Shown here: positions 29,073-38,518 of the stretch, piece by piece
Layout of the letters: each line of letters opens with the position of its first letter
How positions within the stretch are numbered: position 1 is the stretch's first letter
Source of the DNA: Candidatus Accumulibacter phosphatis
Lineage (GTDB): Bacteria; Pseudomonadota; Gammaproteobacteria; Burkholderiales; Rhodocyclaceae
Length of the DNA: 64,000 bases
Direction of reading: 5' to 3'
Assembly: GCF_012939955.1 (NCBI RefSeq)
Contig: NZ_SPMY01000017.1
Span: 107,223-171,222 of the forward strand
Position numbers and translations under genes: made by a program
Notes under the pieces: model-generated
What the model was told of the DNA's origin: nothing
Database searches by the model: none
Seen by the model: the letters and a program-made list of their open reading frames with translations, nothing else

Positions 29073-29114
29073 ATTCTAATCGACCTTCTCTTTCAATGTC
29101 GCGTCGAATAGAAT
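29073..29114. promoter_or_regulatory. Inverted repeat between lysR and aceB, operator candidate
   Basis: ATTCTAATCGAC (29073-29084) and GTCGAATAGAAT (29103-29114) are inverted repeats matching at 11 of 12 positions. Their centres are 30 bases apart, close to three helical turns. The left arm begins 37 bases from the lysR start and the right arm ends 39 bases before the aceB ATG. This is suited to a LysR-type tetramer controlling both genes. Confidence 0.55.
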
Positions 29115-29153
29115 TTGCGGGCTGCATCATAAACCTTTCACAGGAGCCACCAC

Positions 29154-30752
29154 ATGAGCCTCAATCTGCCCGCCGGAATGGAAATCAACGCCCCCATCAA
29201 GCCCGCTTACGAAACCATTCTGACAACCGATGCGCTGGCTCTGGTCGCCAAACTGCACCGTGCTTTCGAAGGCGTCCGCCAGGAATTGTTGCAGGCGCGC
29301 ATCGACCGCCAGGCGGCTATCGACGCTGGCGAGGTACCCGACTTCCTGCCTGAAACTCGAAATATTCGCGAAGGTGACTGGAGCGTTTCCCCGCTGCCCA
29401 AGGCCCTCGAACGCCGCCACAGCGAAATCACCGGGCCGGTCGAAGCGAAGATGGTGATCAACGCCTTCAACTCGGGCGCCGACTCGTACATGGCCGACTT
29501 CGAGGATTCGAACAGCCCGAAGTGGGACAACCAGATTCAAGGCCAGGTCAATCTCTACAAGGCCATTCGGCACGAGTTGTCGTTCGTCAACGAAGCAGGC
29601 AAAGAGTACCGGCTCAACGACAAGGTCGCCACGCTGCAGATTCGCCCGCGCGGCTGGCACCTGGACGAGAAGCACGTGACTGTCGATGGCCGCCGCGTTT
29701 CCGGCGGCATCTTCGATTTCGCGCTGGTCTTTTTCCACAATGCCAGGGAACAGATCGCACGCGGCGCCGGCCCCTTCTACTATCTGCCAAAAATGGAATC
29801 GCACCTCGAAGCACGACTGTGGAATGACATCTTCGTCATGGCCCAGGAGCACATCGGCCTGCCACGCGGCACGATCAAGGCAACCGTGCTGGTGGAAACC
29901 ATTCTGGCCACCTTCGAGATGGAAGAAATCCTCTACGAACTCCGTGAGCACTCCGCCGGACTCAACGCCGGCCGCTGGGACTACATTTTTTCCTGCATCA
30001 AGAAGTTCAAGAAAGACCCGGACTTCTGCCTCGCCAACCGTGCCGCGATCACCATGGAAGTTCCGTTCATGCGCAGCTATGCGCTGCAACTGGTGAAAAT
30101 CTGTCACTCGCGCGGGGCGCCGGCGATGGGCGGCATGAGTGCTCTGATCCCGATCAAGAACGATCCCGAGGCCAATGAAAAAGCACTGGCCGGCATCCGC
30201 CACGACAAGGCCCGCGACGCCAAGGACGGCTTCGACGGCGGCTGGGTCGCCCACCCGGGTCTGGTCTCGATCGCTGCCGAGGAGTTTCAGAAAGTCCTCG
30301 GTGATCGCCCGAACCAGTGGGAAAAGCAGCGTCACGAGGTGTTCACCGCCGCTGACTTCCTTGACTTCCAACCCTCGCAACCAATTACCGAAGCGGGCGT
30401 GCGCAACAACATCAACGTCGGCATTCACTACCTCGGCAGCTGGCTCGCGGGCAACGGCTGCGTGCCGATCCATAACCTGATGGAAGACGCAGCAACCGCC
30501 GAAATCTCGCGCTCGCAGGTCTGGCAGTGGGTAGTTTCCCCGAAAGGCGTTCTCGATGATGGCCGCAAGGTCACCGCGGCGATGGTGCGCGGCATGATCG
30601 CCGAGGAGCTGGCGAAAGTGAAGGCAGCAGTCAGCCAACAGGGCGAAGACACCTCCACCTACGAGCAGGCAGCGGTGATCTTCGACAAGATGTCGCTGAG
30701 CGCCGAGTACCCCGAGTTTCTGACGCTTCCACTGTACGAAGCGATGGACTGA
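29154..30752 (+). CDS. aceB: Malate synthase A
   Basis: A 532-residue glyoxylate-shunt enzyme condensing glyoxylate with acetyl-CoA to malate. Length and motifs fit malate synthase A rather than G: ADFEDSNSPKWDNQIQGQ, LQIRPRGWHLDEKHV, YYLPKMESHLEARLWND, GRWDYIFSCIKKF and DGGWVAHPGL. The ATG at 29154 follows CAGGAGCC. The frame is intact. It works with isocitrate lyase 3 kb upstream, and its divergent LysR neighbour may regulate it. Confidence 0.96.
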   Translation: MSLNLPAGMEINAPIKPAYETILTTDALALVAKLHRAFEGVRQELLQARIDRQAAIDAGEVPDFLPETRNIREGDWSVSPLPKALERRHSEITGPVEAKMVINAFNSGADSYMADFEDSNSPKWDNQIQGQVNLYKAIRHELSFVNEAGKEYRLNDKVATLQIRPRGWHLDEKHVTVDGRRVSGGIFDFALVFFHNAREQIARGAGPFYYLPKMESHLEARLWNDIFVMAQEHIGLPRGTIKATVLVETILATFEMEEILYELREHSAGLNAGRWDYIFSCIKKFKKDPDFCLANRAAITMEVPFMRSYALQLVKICHSRGAPAMGGMSALIPIKNDPEANEKALAGIRHDKARDAKDGFDGGWVAHPGLVSIAAEEFQKVLGDRPNQWEKQRHEVFTAADFLDFQPSQPITEAGVRNNINVGIHYLGSWLAGNGCVPIHNLMEDAATAEISRSQVWQWVVSPKGVLDDGRKVTAAMVRGMIAEELAKVKAAVSQQGEDTSTYEQAAVIFDKMSLSAEYPEFLTLPLYEAMD

Positions 30753-30774
30753 GACCGAAAAGAGCAGGTCCAGG

Positions 30775-30804
30775 AAACGGCGCCGTGCTTCACGGCGCCG
30801 TTTT
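30775..30804 (+). terminator. Intrinsic terminator of aceB
   Basis: AAACGGCGCCGTG (30775-30787), loop CTT, and CACGGCGCCGTTT (30791-30803) form a perfect 13-base stem ending in a short T run. The A/T ends of the stem make it potentially bidirectional. Confidence 0.9.
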
Positions 30805-31045
30805 CCGTCTTTCACTTGCCATCCTGTACCGGCGGTCTGCCAGCGCAAAGCGGCGACGTGAGAAAACTCCCGACCATCTCCCCTGAATCCGCGTGGGCGG
30901 GAGTCAATACGGCTGGGCAGGTGTGAGACAATCAGCAAGTTCTACGCACTCAAGCGCATCACCCTCGCCTCGCGCCACCACTATCCGAAGCTCGCCGCAC
31001 GCGGATGGGCGGCAGGCGCAAGCTGCAACAAGGATAGACACACCA

Positions 31046-31789
31046 ATGCTCGACCTCGCCTCACCCACCTTCTGGATCGCCGTCCTCCAGATTATCGCCA
31101 TCGACATCCTGCTCGGTGGCGACAACGCCGTGGTCATTGCTCTGGCATGCCGCAAGCTACCCGAAGCACAGCGCAACAAGGGAATCTTCTGGGGTGTCGT
31201 CGGAGCGATAGGGCTGCGCGTTGTCCTGATCTATTTCGCCCTGCAACTCCTCGCCGTTCCTTACCTCAAGATCGTCGGTGGATTGCTGCTGTTCTGGATC
31301 GGCATCAAACTGGTGATCCCGGAAGACGAAGATGAGCATAGCAACATCGCCACCAGCGCGACATTGGCCGGCGCGATCAAGACGATCATCATCGCCGACG
31401 CCGTCATGAGCGTCGACAACGTCATCGCCGTCGCCGCGGCCGCGCATGGATCGATCGTTCTCGTGGTTTTCGGTATTGCGGTATCGATCCCGATCGTTGT
31501 CTGGGGCAGCAAACTGGTTTTGCTGCTGATGGATCGCTACCCGGTGGTGATCACCGCCGGCGGCGGACTGCTGGGCTGGATCGGCGGCGGCATGCTGCTC
31601 ACCGACCCGACGGTCCCGGCAAGCTGGCGTGAGATCCTTCCCTACAGCACTTACCTGGCTTCAGCGGTCGGCGCCTTGATGGTGGTCGCGGTTGGAAAGC
31701 TGTTGGCCAGCCGACAGCATGAACGACATCCGAGCAACGAGCTTGCCGCGCCGAACAGCGAAGAACTCATGGAAGGAAAACGGAAGTGA
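31046..31789 (+). CDS. TerC-family membrane protein (YjbE type)
   Basis: A 247-residue integral membrane protein with seven or so hydrophobic segments and the acidic TerC motifs IDILLGGDNAVVIALA (about 17-32) and ADAVMSVDNVIAVAAA (near 118). TerC/YjbE proteins are linked to metal-ion, often manganese, export or metalation of secreted enzymes. The start at 31046 gives MLDLASPTFWIAVLQII. The stop overlaps the next gene (GTGA). I looked for a manganese riboswitch in the leader and saw none. Confidence 0.88.
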   Translation: MLDLASPTFWIAVLQIIAIDILLGGDNAVVIALACRKLPEAQRNKGIFWGVVGAIGLRVVLIYFALQLLAVPYLKIVGGLLLFWIGIKLVIPEDEDEHSNIATSATLAGAIKTIIIADAVMSVDNVIAVAAAAHGSIVLVVFGIAVSIPIVVWGSKLVLLLMDRYPVVITAGGGLLGWIGGGMLLTDPTVPASWREILPYSTYLASAVGALMVVAVGKLLASRQHERHPSNELAAPNSEELMEGKRK

Positions 31790-32214
31790 AAGCACATTGG
31801 CTGCTTCCCGTCGACGGCTCAGCGCCTAGTCTGCGTGCCGTCGAGCATGTCGTGCAGCAAGCGCCATCCTGCACCGTGCCGCCGACCATCAGTCTGGTGA
31901 ACGTGCAGGCAGCGCTGCCATCGGACGTTACTCGTTTTGTCAGCAAGAACAACATCGAAGACTACCACCGGGAATCCGGTGAGACGGCGCTGGCCGAGGC
32001 CAGCACCAGACTCGCGGCGGCAGGCCTCGCCTACTCGAAGCACATTCTGATCGGCGAGGCTGCGCACGCAATCGCCGATTACGCCACGGAGCACGGCGGC
32101 ACGCTGATCGTCATGGGCTCACGTGGCCTCGGCTCGGTGGCCGGCATCCTGCTGGGCTCGGTCACTACGCGCGTCATTCATCTGACCGAACTGCCGGTGC
32201 TGGTCATCAAGTAA
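31786..32214 (+). CDS. Universal stress protein (UspA family)
   Basis: A 142-residue UspA-fold protein. The N-terminus is WLLPVDGSAPSLRAVEH and the ATP-binding signature G-2x-G-9x-G(S/T) is complete in GSRGLGSVAGILLGSVTTRV, so it should bind ATP. The GTG start overlaps the TerC stop, so the two are translationally coupled. The pairing suggests a stress or metal response role, but no ligand can be named. Confidence 0.9.
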   Translation: MKAHWLLPVDGSAPSLRAVEHVVQQAPSCTVPPTISLVNVQAALPSDVTRFVSKNNIEDYHRESGETALAEASTRLAAAGLAYSKHILIGEAAHAIADYATEHGGTLIVMGSRGLGSVAGILLGSVTTRVIHLTELPVLVIK

Positions 32215-32225
32215 TCCGCAGGCAG

Positions 32226-32245
32226 CCCCGCCCGACGGGGATTTT
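32226..32245 (+). terminator. Short terminator between convergent uspA-like and hslU genes
   Basis: CCCCG (32226-32230) and CGGGG (32236-32240) flank CCCGA and are followed by ATTTT. A short stem with a modest T tract, 11 bases after the UspA-family stop. Confidence 0.5.
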
Positions 32246-32324
32246 ATCGGCAGACCAGCCCGCTGCGGACGGGTAATTTACCGGTGAGGTCGGTCCGCGG
32301 TCTGCGCGCCGCGATGGCCACCAC

Positions 32325-33656
32325 TTACAAGACGTAGCGCGACAGATCCTCGTTTTTCGCCAGTTCAGCGAGACGAGCGTCAACGTAGGTGGCGTCGATG
32401 GCCACTTTTTCGAAACGACCCTCGCTGGCAGAAAACGACACCTCTTCGAGCAAGCGCTCCATGACCGTATGTAGCCGGCGGGCGCCAATGTTTTCGGTTC
32501 GCTCATTGACCGACCAGGCGATCTCCGCCAGCCGCCTGACGCCCTCTTCCGAAAAATCCAGGGTTACGCCTTCGGTGGTCAACAGCGCCTCGTATTGCTT
32601 GGTCAGACAGGCATCGGTCTGGGTCAGAATGCACTCGAAGTCAGCCACCGACAGCGAATCGAGTTCGACACGAATCGGAAAGCGACCCTGCAACTCGGGA
32701 ATCAGGTCCGAAGGCTTGGCGAGGTGAAAAGCGCCGCTGGCGATGAACAGCACATGATCGGTGCGAATCATCCCGTACTTGGTCGATACCGTCGTGCCTT
32801 CGACCAGAGGCAGCAAGTCGCGCTGCACTCCCTGGCGCGAGACGTCGATGCCGTGGGTGTCACTACGCGAGGCGATCTTGTCGATTTCATCAAGAAAGAC
32901 GATGCCGTTCTGCTCGACGTTGCCGACCGCCGTCAGCTTGACATCCTCGTCGTTGACCAGTTTCGCCGCTTCCTCTTCGATCAACAGCCGGCGCGCCTCG
33001 GATATCTTCAGTTTGCGTGACTTCTTGCGACCACTACCCATGTTTTGGAACATACCCTGGATTTGCGAGGTCAGTTCCTCCATCCCTGGTGGCGCGAAAA
33101 TCTCGGCCTGCATCGACGGGGCGGCGACCTCGATTTCAATTTCCTTGTCGTCGAGTTCCCCTTCGCGCAGCTTCTTGCGAAATTTCTGCCGGGTCGTGCT
33201 CTCCTCGGACGCCTGCGTGTCGTTGAAGTAGGTCGCCCGCGCGGACGGTAGCAAAGCGTCGAGGACGCGCTCTTCGGCGGCGTCCTGGGCGCGCTCGCGG
33301 ACGCTCGTGATCGCCTGCTCACGAACGTTCTTGATGGCAACCTCGACCAGGTCGCGAATGATCGTCTCGACGTCGCGGCCGACGTAGCCGACCTCAGTGA
33401 ACTTGCTCGCCTCGACCTTGATGAACGGGGCGTTCGCCAAACGTGCCAGGCGACGTGCGATTTCGGTCTTGCCGACGCCGGTGGGACCAATCATCAGAAT
33501 GTTCTTGGGGGTGATCTCCTGGCGCAGCGGCTCGGCAACCTGCGCCCGCCGCCAGCGGTTGCGCAGGGCAATGGCCACAGCCTTCTTGGCCTTGCCCTGA
33601 CCGACGATGTGCTTATCGAGTTCGTGAACGATTTCCTGCGGAGTCATGGACGACAT
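32325..33656 (-). CDS. hslU: HslU, ATPase subunit of the HslUV protease
   Basis: A 443-residue AAA+ unfoldase that feeds substrates to HslV. The start at 33656 gives [20 protein letters not shown]; a longer in-frame extension would run into hslV. Walker A is [15 protein letters not shown], Walker B is [12 protein letters not shown], sensor 2 is in the [10 protein letters not shown] region, and the C-terminus LSRYVL is the conserved HslV-docking tail. It follows hslV with two bases between them. Likely part of a heat-shock operon, though no sigma-32 site was placed. Confidence 0.97.
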   Translation of the reverse strand: MSSMTPQEIVHELDKHIVGQGKAKKAVAIALRNRWRRAQVAEPLRQEITPKNILMIGPTGVGKTEIARRLARLANAPFIKVEASKFTEVGYVGRDVETIIRDLVEVAIKNVREQAITSVRERAQDAAEERVLDALLPSARATYFNDTQASEESTTRQKFRKKLREGELDDKEIEIEVAAPSMQAEIFAPPGMEELTSQIQGMFQNMGSGRKKSRKLKISEARRLLIEEEAAKLVNDEDVKLTAVGNVEQNGIVFLDEIDKIASRSDTHGIDVSRQGVQRDLLPLVEGTTVSTKYGMIRTDHVLFIASGAFHLAKPSDLIPELQGRFPIRVELDSLSVADFECILTQTDACLTKQYEALLTTEGVTLDFSEEGVRRLAEIAWSVNERTENIGARRLHTVMERLLEEVSFSASEGRFEKVAIDATYVDARLAELAKNEDLSRYVL

Positions 33657-33658
33657 GT

Positions 33659-34195
33659 TTATTCCAGCACCTCGATGGTGAAGTTCTGATTGGTGTAGAT
33701 ACACAGCTCGCTGGCGATCTGTAGCGACTTGCGGACCACTTCGGCTGGATCAAGGTCGCTGTTCTCGAGCAGCGCCCGTGCCGCCGAATGCGCAAAAGCC
33801 CCGCCTGAGCCGATGGCCACGATACCGTATTCTGGCTCGACGACATCGCCATTGCCGGTAATGATCAGCGAATTCTCCCGGTCGGCCACGGCGAGCATCG
33901 CCTCGAGCCGCCGCAGTGCCCGATCGCTGCGCCAGTCCTTGGCCAGTTCAACCGCCGAGCGCATGAGATTTCCCTGATGCTTGTCGAGCTTCGCTTCAAA
34001 GCGTTCGAAAAGGGTAAAAGCATCGGCAGTGCCGCCCGCAAAGCCGGCAAGGATCTGGCCCTGATGAATACGGCGAACTTTCCGCGCACTGGCTTTGATC
34101 ACCAGGTTGCCGAGCGTCACCTGCCCGTCGCCGCCCATGGCCACAGCCTTGCCGCGGCGAACCGACAGAATCGTCGTCCCGTGGTATTGATCCAT
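33659..34195 (-). CDS. hslV: HslV, protease subunit of HslUV
   Basis: A 178-residue threonine peptidase of the proteasome beta family. The catalytic Thr follows the propeptide in [15 protein letters not shown], and the family motifs [13 protein letters not shown] and [18 protein letters not shown] are present. Length is normal. The cluster STAS protein-hslV-hslU is transcribed on the reverse strand, with 50 bases between the STAS gene and hslV. Confidence 0.97.
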   Translation of the reverse strand: MDQYHGTTILSVRRGKAVAMGGDGQVTLGNLVIKASARKVRRIHQGQILAGFAGGTADAFTLFERFEAKLDKHQGNLMRSAVELAKDWRSDRALRRLEAMLAVADRENSLIITGNGDVVEPEYGIVAIGSGGAFAHSAARALLENSDLDPAEVVRKSLQIASELCIYTNQNFTIEVLE

Positions 34196-34245
34196 CCAGA
34201 ACTCCCGTGGTTTGTACTTCGTGAGTCGCGTAGGCGACGTTCACC

Positions 34246-35487
34246 TTAATTCCTGGCTAATTCGATTTCTGCCACGCCGCGCAAGCCGACGACCCGGAAC
34301 AATTCGGCAAGCAGGTAGTTGGGGTGACGGACAATGATCTGTCGACCCGAGCGTTTCACCGAGGTCAGAATATTGAGCAAGGCCCCCGCACTGAGGAAGT
34401 CCATGCGCGTCACCGTCGAACAGTCAATCAATACGGGATCGTTGGCGCCGGCGTATGCTTGCAGGTCGCCGAAACGGGCCCCCTTGATTTCGCCTTTGAT
34501 AACGTAGGCCTCGGTTAGCAGCTGGTCGGCCGCCGCCAGCTCCAGCGGCGCAGGCTCGCTATCCGCCACGCGATCAAACTCCCAGGACGGCGGCGAGATT
34601 TCAAAGGTTACCGCATAGTTGATCGCCATTTCCTCGAAGACCTCCAGTTGCCCGCGCAACTGGCAGAGTTCGAGTTTCAGCAACCAGCATGGCCGGTCTT
34701 CGGGGCGACCGGCAGCGATCTGGCCGTCGAGCAGAGCACCGAGGCCATCGCGGCCCAGGAGATCGATCTCGGCCCTGCCCCGACGGGCTTGCTGCAACAG
34801 CGCCAGAAGCCGTTCACAACCGCCAGCATCGAGTTTGCGCAGCTTCGACAAGTCGAGGCGAAGATGCGCATTCTTCTTGAGTGCCAGGCGAACCGCGTCA
34901 AACCCGGCATCATTATCAGCGAGCAATTCACCCTTGAAGAGTGCCGTTCCGACCACTTTCCCGAGCACCTGTGCGCTGACGACGACCTCGCGCCAGAGCG
35001 AAGGCGATTTCTCGAAGGCTTGTGCGTACTCGATCCCCAGCGCGTCGAACGCAGCTTTCTGGCCGGTCAAGCGCAGCAGATCAAAGAGCATCAGCCACAA
35101 GCGCTCACCTGGGCCAGAGCGCCACTCGCGGATCGCCTTCTCCAACAAGGAGCGAGCCGCAGCGTCCTGTCCATTGGAATACAGCATCGCCGCCTCTTCG
35201 GCTTCGGCGTCGAGCGGATCAAGTTCTGCTTCGACCTGAAACTCGGCGGCAATTTCGCTGAACACAAACTCGCTGAGATCCAGCGCTGGCCCTTCGCGGG
35301 TAGTCGCCGGAGTGGCAAAGGGGACGTCCGAGCGGGCGAGGCCCACCGGTGCAGCGGCCGGTTTCGGCTTTTCTTTGGACGACGCAGCAGAAGCAGTGCC
35401 CCGATCGTCTGCTGACGGAGGCACGGCGGCTGACCGGACAGGCATTTTCTTTTCCGGCGGCGACTTCTTGAAAAACGAAAAGACCAT
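34246..35487 (-). CDS. STAS-domain protein with two STAS-like modules
   Basis: About 413 residues from the start MVFSFFKKSPPEKKMP; a longer frame to 35589 is less likely. A Pro/Ala-rich disordered N-terminus leads into a helical middle part (LDPLDAEAEEAAMLYSNGQ). Two STAS-like segments follow: one around AHLRLDLSKLRKLDAGGCE and one at the C-terminus (DPVLIDCSTVTRMDFLSAGA, then LLNILTSVKRSGRQIIVRHP). STAS domains act as switches in sigma-factor control or lipid transport (MlaB). The function here is unknown; its place beside hslVU suggests a stress link only. Confidence 0.7.
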   Translation of the reverse strand: MVFSFFKKSPPEKKMPVRSAAVPPSADDRGTASAASSKEKPKPAAAPVGLARSDVPFATPATTREGPALDLSEFVFSEIAAEFQVEAELDPLDAEAEEAAMLYSNGQDAAARSLLEKAIREWRSGPGERLWLMLFDLLRLTGQKAAFDALGIEYAQAFEKSPSLWREVVVSAQVLGKVVGTALFKGELLADNDAGFDAVRLALKKNAHLRLDLSKLRKLDAGGCERLLALLQQARRGRAEIDLLGRDGLGALLDGQIAAGRPEDRPCWLLKLELCQLRGQLEVFEEMAINYAVTFEISPPSWEFDRVADSEPAPLELAAADQLLTEAYVIKGEIKGARFGDLQAYAGANDPVLIDCSTVTRMDFLSAGALLNILTSVKRSGRQIIVRHPNYLLAELFRVVGLRGVAEIELARN

Positions 35488-35703
35488 GGCGAGAGGGCGT
35501 GCGGGTGATTTTGCTAACGAATCACCTTTTAACACATCGTTCAGCACACTGCAATTTGTACCCCGACTGCGGATGCAAATCCTCGGCATTTGCTGGCCGG
35601 TGCCAATACCGCGCCCCGTCAGCAGGCCCGTCCATGCGGCAGAAAACTCGCCTGCCGTGGCGCATGACGAGCGCTCTGGCGACGAGTGATGTACTGGCGC
35701 ATG

Positions 35704-36765
35704 TCAGTCGCCAGCACTCCCGGCGACGGCCCCGCAAAACATGGCAAAAGCTTTTTCGACGATGTCGCGGGCCAAGGCGCGAACGATGAATACCAGACGA
35801 CTGCCATGGTCTTCGTCTGGCCACTCCGGCAATGCCGATTCCGGATAGCGGATATGCTGTACGCAATGGACGACACGCGGCGCCGCTTCACCCTCGACCT
35901 TGATCAAACCCTTGACGCGCAGAATGCGATCGCCACAGGTGGCGAGCAGCACGTCGATCGCTTCGGCAAATTCCGGCCACGCGAAAGGCTGCTCGAAACG
36001 TAGCACGAAAGCATGCACCAGGGCATCGTGACGATTGGCATCATGGCCGTGCTGCCCCGGCCGCTCGGCATTTGCGGCCGCCACTTTCTCCTCAGCCAGC
36101 CAACGGCGAACATCGACGCTCCGCGTCACCGGGTCGTAGAGGCCGCAACCGATCAGCTGAGCGGCGTCAATGCTCCCCCTACGGACCTCGATTTGCGTCG
36201 CGCCAGGATTGGCGCGCGTCAGCCGGCGAGCGACGCGGGCAATCTCCTCGGGCGTCGCCAGATCGCATTTGGTGAGCAGCAGGCGGTCGGCCATGGCCAC
36301 CTGGCGGACGGCCTCGAAATGGCGCCCGAGCTGGCGATCAGCGTGCGTCACGTCAACCACCGTGAGCACCCCGTCGATGCGAAAGCGCTCGGCGATGAAG
36401 AAGTCCTCAAGCAAGGTGTACAGCACCGGCGCCGGATCGGCGAGCCCCGTGGTTTCAATCAGCACTCGCGAGAAAACAGGGATCTCGCGGCGCAAGCGGC
36501 GCATGAACAGGTCACGCAGGCTACGCGCAAGTTCCCCACGAACGCTGCAGCAAAGACAGCCGGAGGCGAGAACAACGAGATTGTCGTCGACCTTTTCGAC
36601 CAGAAAATGATCAACCGCGACTTCGCCGAACTCGTTGATCATTACCGCCGCATCGGCAAGCGCCGGCTGCTGCAGCAAATGGTTGAGCAGCGTCGTCTTG
36701 CCGGCGCCGAGGAAACCGGTCAGCAGGGTCACCGGAATCGCCCGCTGCGGGTCTAGTCGTGGCAT
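35704..36765 (-). CDS. CobW/COG0523-family GTPase (metallochaperone)
   Basis: A 353-residue GTPase of the CobW/Zng1 family. Walker A is TGFLGAGKTTLLNHLL (residues 15-30), the metal-binding motif is GCLCCSV (CxCC), the guanine-specificity motif is LLLTKCDL, and the CobW C-terminal domain spans about 245-345. A His/Asp-bearing insert (GQHGHDANRHD) suggests zinc or cobalt handling. No Zur site was recognised. The C-terminal domain motif LRVKGLIKVEGE is intact. Confidence 0.88.
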   Translation of the reverse strand: MPRLDPQRAIPVTLLTGFLGAGKTTLLNHLLQQPALADAAVMINEFGEVAVDHFLVEKVDDNLVVLASGCLCCSVRGELARSLRDLFMRRLRREIPVFSRVLIETTGLADPAPVLYTLLEDFFIAERFRIDGVLTVVDVTHADRQLGRHFEAVRQVAMADRLLLTKCDLATPEEIARVARRLTRANPGATQIEVRRGSIDAAQLIGCGLYDPVTRSVDVRRWLAEEKVAAANAERPGQHGHDANRHDALVHAFVLRFEQPFAWPEFAEAIDVLLATCGDRILRVKGLIKVEGEAAPRVVHCVQHIRYPESALPEWPDEDHGSRLVFIVRALARDIVEKAFAMFCGAVAGSAGD

Positions 36766-37153
36766 CGCGATCGTCCCTGCGCGTTAATGCGAAAGTCGCG
36801 CAAGCGACTCACAAACCTCCCTTCTCCCTCGCGGGAGAAGGGTCGGGAAAGAGGGGATAACGGTCATGACTTTCATGATCTGGGCTGTCTCGATGGTCAT
36901 GACCGTTAGCGCGGCGCGCAAACCTCGTCCGGCGGATGAACAAGGCGACGCGTTCAGCGTCCACAGACGCTTCCCGCCCGCGCTTCGAGAAAGTTGTGCG
37001 GGTCATCATGGCTGCGAATTGTGAATTAAGAGCGCAGAGGCGCTTCTCTGTCAAGCATCATGTCAAGCGGAGAAAGCGGCGCACGACACAGAAAAGCGTA
37101 AGGTTTGCCCCCCCACATACGACCATTTCGCAAACCCCAGCCAGGAGAAGACG
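36766..37153. other. Intergenic region containing a palindromic repeat
   Basis: It lies between the starts of the divergent CobW-like gene and the DUF1223 gene. It contains the dispersed repeat at 36859-36907 and a ribosome site (GGAGAAG) at 37144-37150. I see no gene in it. Confidence 0.45.
36859..36907. repeat. Dispersed palindromic repeat, copy 1 (REP/MITE-like)
   Basis: Perfect 12-base inverted arms AACGGTCATGAC (36859-36870) and GTCATGACCGTT (36896-36907) enclose a 25-base centre that begins TTTCATGAT. A second copy in inverse orientation lies at 63949-63998 with identical arms and a diverged centre. Two copies in one window suggest a genome-wide family. Confidence 0.75.
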
Positions 37154-37980
37154 ATGCCTTCCGCCCACCGATGCTCACCAGTAGCCGCTGCCTTGAGCGT
37201 GCTCTGCCTGGCGCTTTCGCCGCTGGCACAAGCGGCGAGCTGCGCGAAACAGAGTCCCGCACACCGCGTCGCGCTAATCGAGCTGTATACCTCCGAGGGT
37301 TGCAGTAGTTGCCCACCCGCAGACCAGTGGCTAGGCCAACTGTCGCAGGGCTTTTCCGCCGACCAGGTGGTCGCCCTGGCCCTACACGTTGACTACTGGG
37401 ACTACATTGCTGGCAGGATCCCTTCGCCCAGCCTGCCTTCGCCGAACGCCAACGCTGGCTGACGCGCCTGGCGAGGTCAAGCACCGTCTACACGCCCGAG
37501 GTGTTTACGGGCATGAAAGAACTGCGCAAATGGCACACGGCGACCAACTTCGCCGAGCGCATCGAGAAGATCAACCGACGACCAGCCGCTGCCGACATCG
37601 CTCTGCAGATGCGCTCGGCGGGCGATAACGCCGTCGATCTCGAAGCGCGCTTCACGCTCAGGGAAGGCGAGCGCGCGGTGCAAGCCGCCGAGGCCTTCGT
37701 GATCATCTACGAGAACCAGCTGCGCAGCGAGATTCGTGCCGGCGAGAATCGCGGCGTCAATTTGCAACACGAACGAGTGGTGCGCTTCTGGTCGACAGCC
37801 TTGCCGCTGAGCAAGGCCGATGGCACTGCGCTCTGGCAGCAAACACTGAAAATCCCGGCCGACTGGCAGCTCAAGCAGCTCGGCGTTGCTGCCTTCGTAC
37901 AGGATGCGCAGGCTGGCGAGGTATTACAAGCAGTAGCGCTACCTGGCTGCCTGCAGCCGGCGACCGCTACAGCAAGCTGA
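37154..37980 (+). CDS. DUF1223 thioredoxin-fold secreted protein, frameshifted
   Basis: A DUF1223 family protein of about 275 residues. The signal peptide spans about 1-28 (ALSPLAQAA). It has a thioredoxin-like CxxC in LYTSEGCSSCPPADQWL, near residue 50. The frame breaks near 37409: WDYIAG should read WDYIGWQDPFAQPAFAERQ, which needs one missing G restored. The rest (VYTPEVFTGMKELRKWH to the end) is intact. It is the first gene of an operon with periplasmic-type MsrB and MsrA, so it may be a redox partner for them (inference). Confidence 0.8.
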
Positions 37981-37987
37981 TCTTTCT

Positions 37988-38518
37988 ATGGAGAACACAA
38001 TGGATCGTCGTCAATCACTGAAATGGCTGGGCGGCTTGGGCGCCTTTCTTCTGCCCGTTGCTGCTTCCGGCCCGAGCTGGGCAGGCGCCCAAGCCACGCC
38101 CGGCAGCCCACTGTCGAAGCCGAAAGCCGAATGGGCCGACCTGCTGCCAGCAGCGTCCTATCGCGTTCTTTTCGAGGAGGACACGGAACGTGCCGGCAGC
38201 AGCCCACTGAACCAGGAAAAGCGTGACGGAACCTTTATCTGCGCCGCCTGCTACCTGCCCTTGTTCGACAGCTCGACGAAGTACGAGAGCGGTACCGGCT
38301 GGCCGAGTTTCTGGCAGCACCTGCCAGGGGCAGTGGCCACCAAGACCGACTTCAAGATCTTCTATCCGCGTACCGAGTACCACTGCGCGCGCTGCGGCGG
38401 GCACCAGGGGCACATTTTCAACGACGGCCCCAAACCGACGGGCAAGCGCTTCTGCAACAATGGTGTCGCACTGCAATTCGTTGCGCGTTCCGAGAAGCTG
38501 CCGGAGTTACGGACATGA
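37988..38518 (+). CDS. msrB: Exported peptide-methionine (R)-S-oxide reductase MsrB
   Basis: A 176-residue MsrB that reduces methionine-R-sulfoxide. A twin-arginine-like signal (MDRRQSLKWLGGLGAFLLP, second Met at 38000) indicates export, unusual for MsrB. The core has both zinc-binding CxxC pairs (CAAC, CARC in HCARCGGHQGHIFNDGP), SGTGWPSFW and the catalytic Cys in KRFCNNGVAL. It overlaps msrA by four bases (ATGA), so A and B activities are made together in the envelope. Confidence 0.92.
   Translation: MENTMDRRQSLKWLGGLGAFLLPVAASGPSWAGAQATPGSPLSKPKAEWADLLPAASYRVLFEEDTERAGSSPLNQEKRDGTFICAACYLPLFDSSTKYESGTGWPSFWQHLPGAVATKTDFKIFYPRTEYHCARCGGHQGHIFNDGPKPTGKRFCNNGVALQFVARSEKLPELRT

Noticed and set aside
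30805..31045. Possible manganese (yybP-ykoY) riboswitch before the TerC-family gene
   Set aside because: The conserved loop sequences of that class are not present; only unrelated GC-rich repeats are seen.
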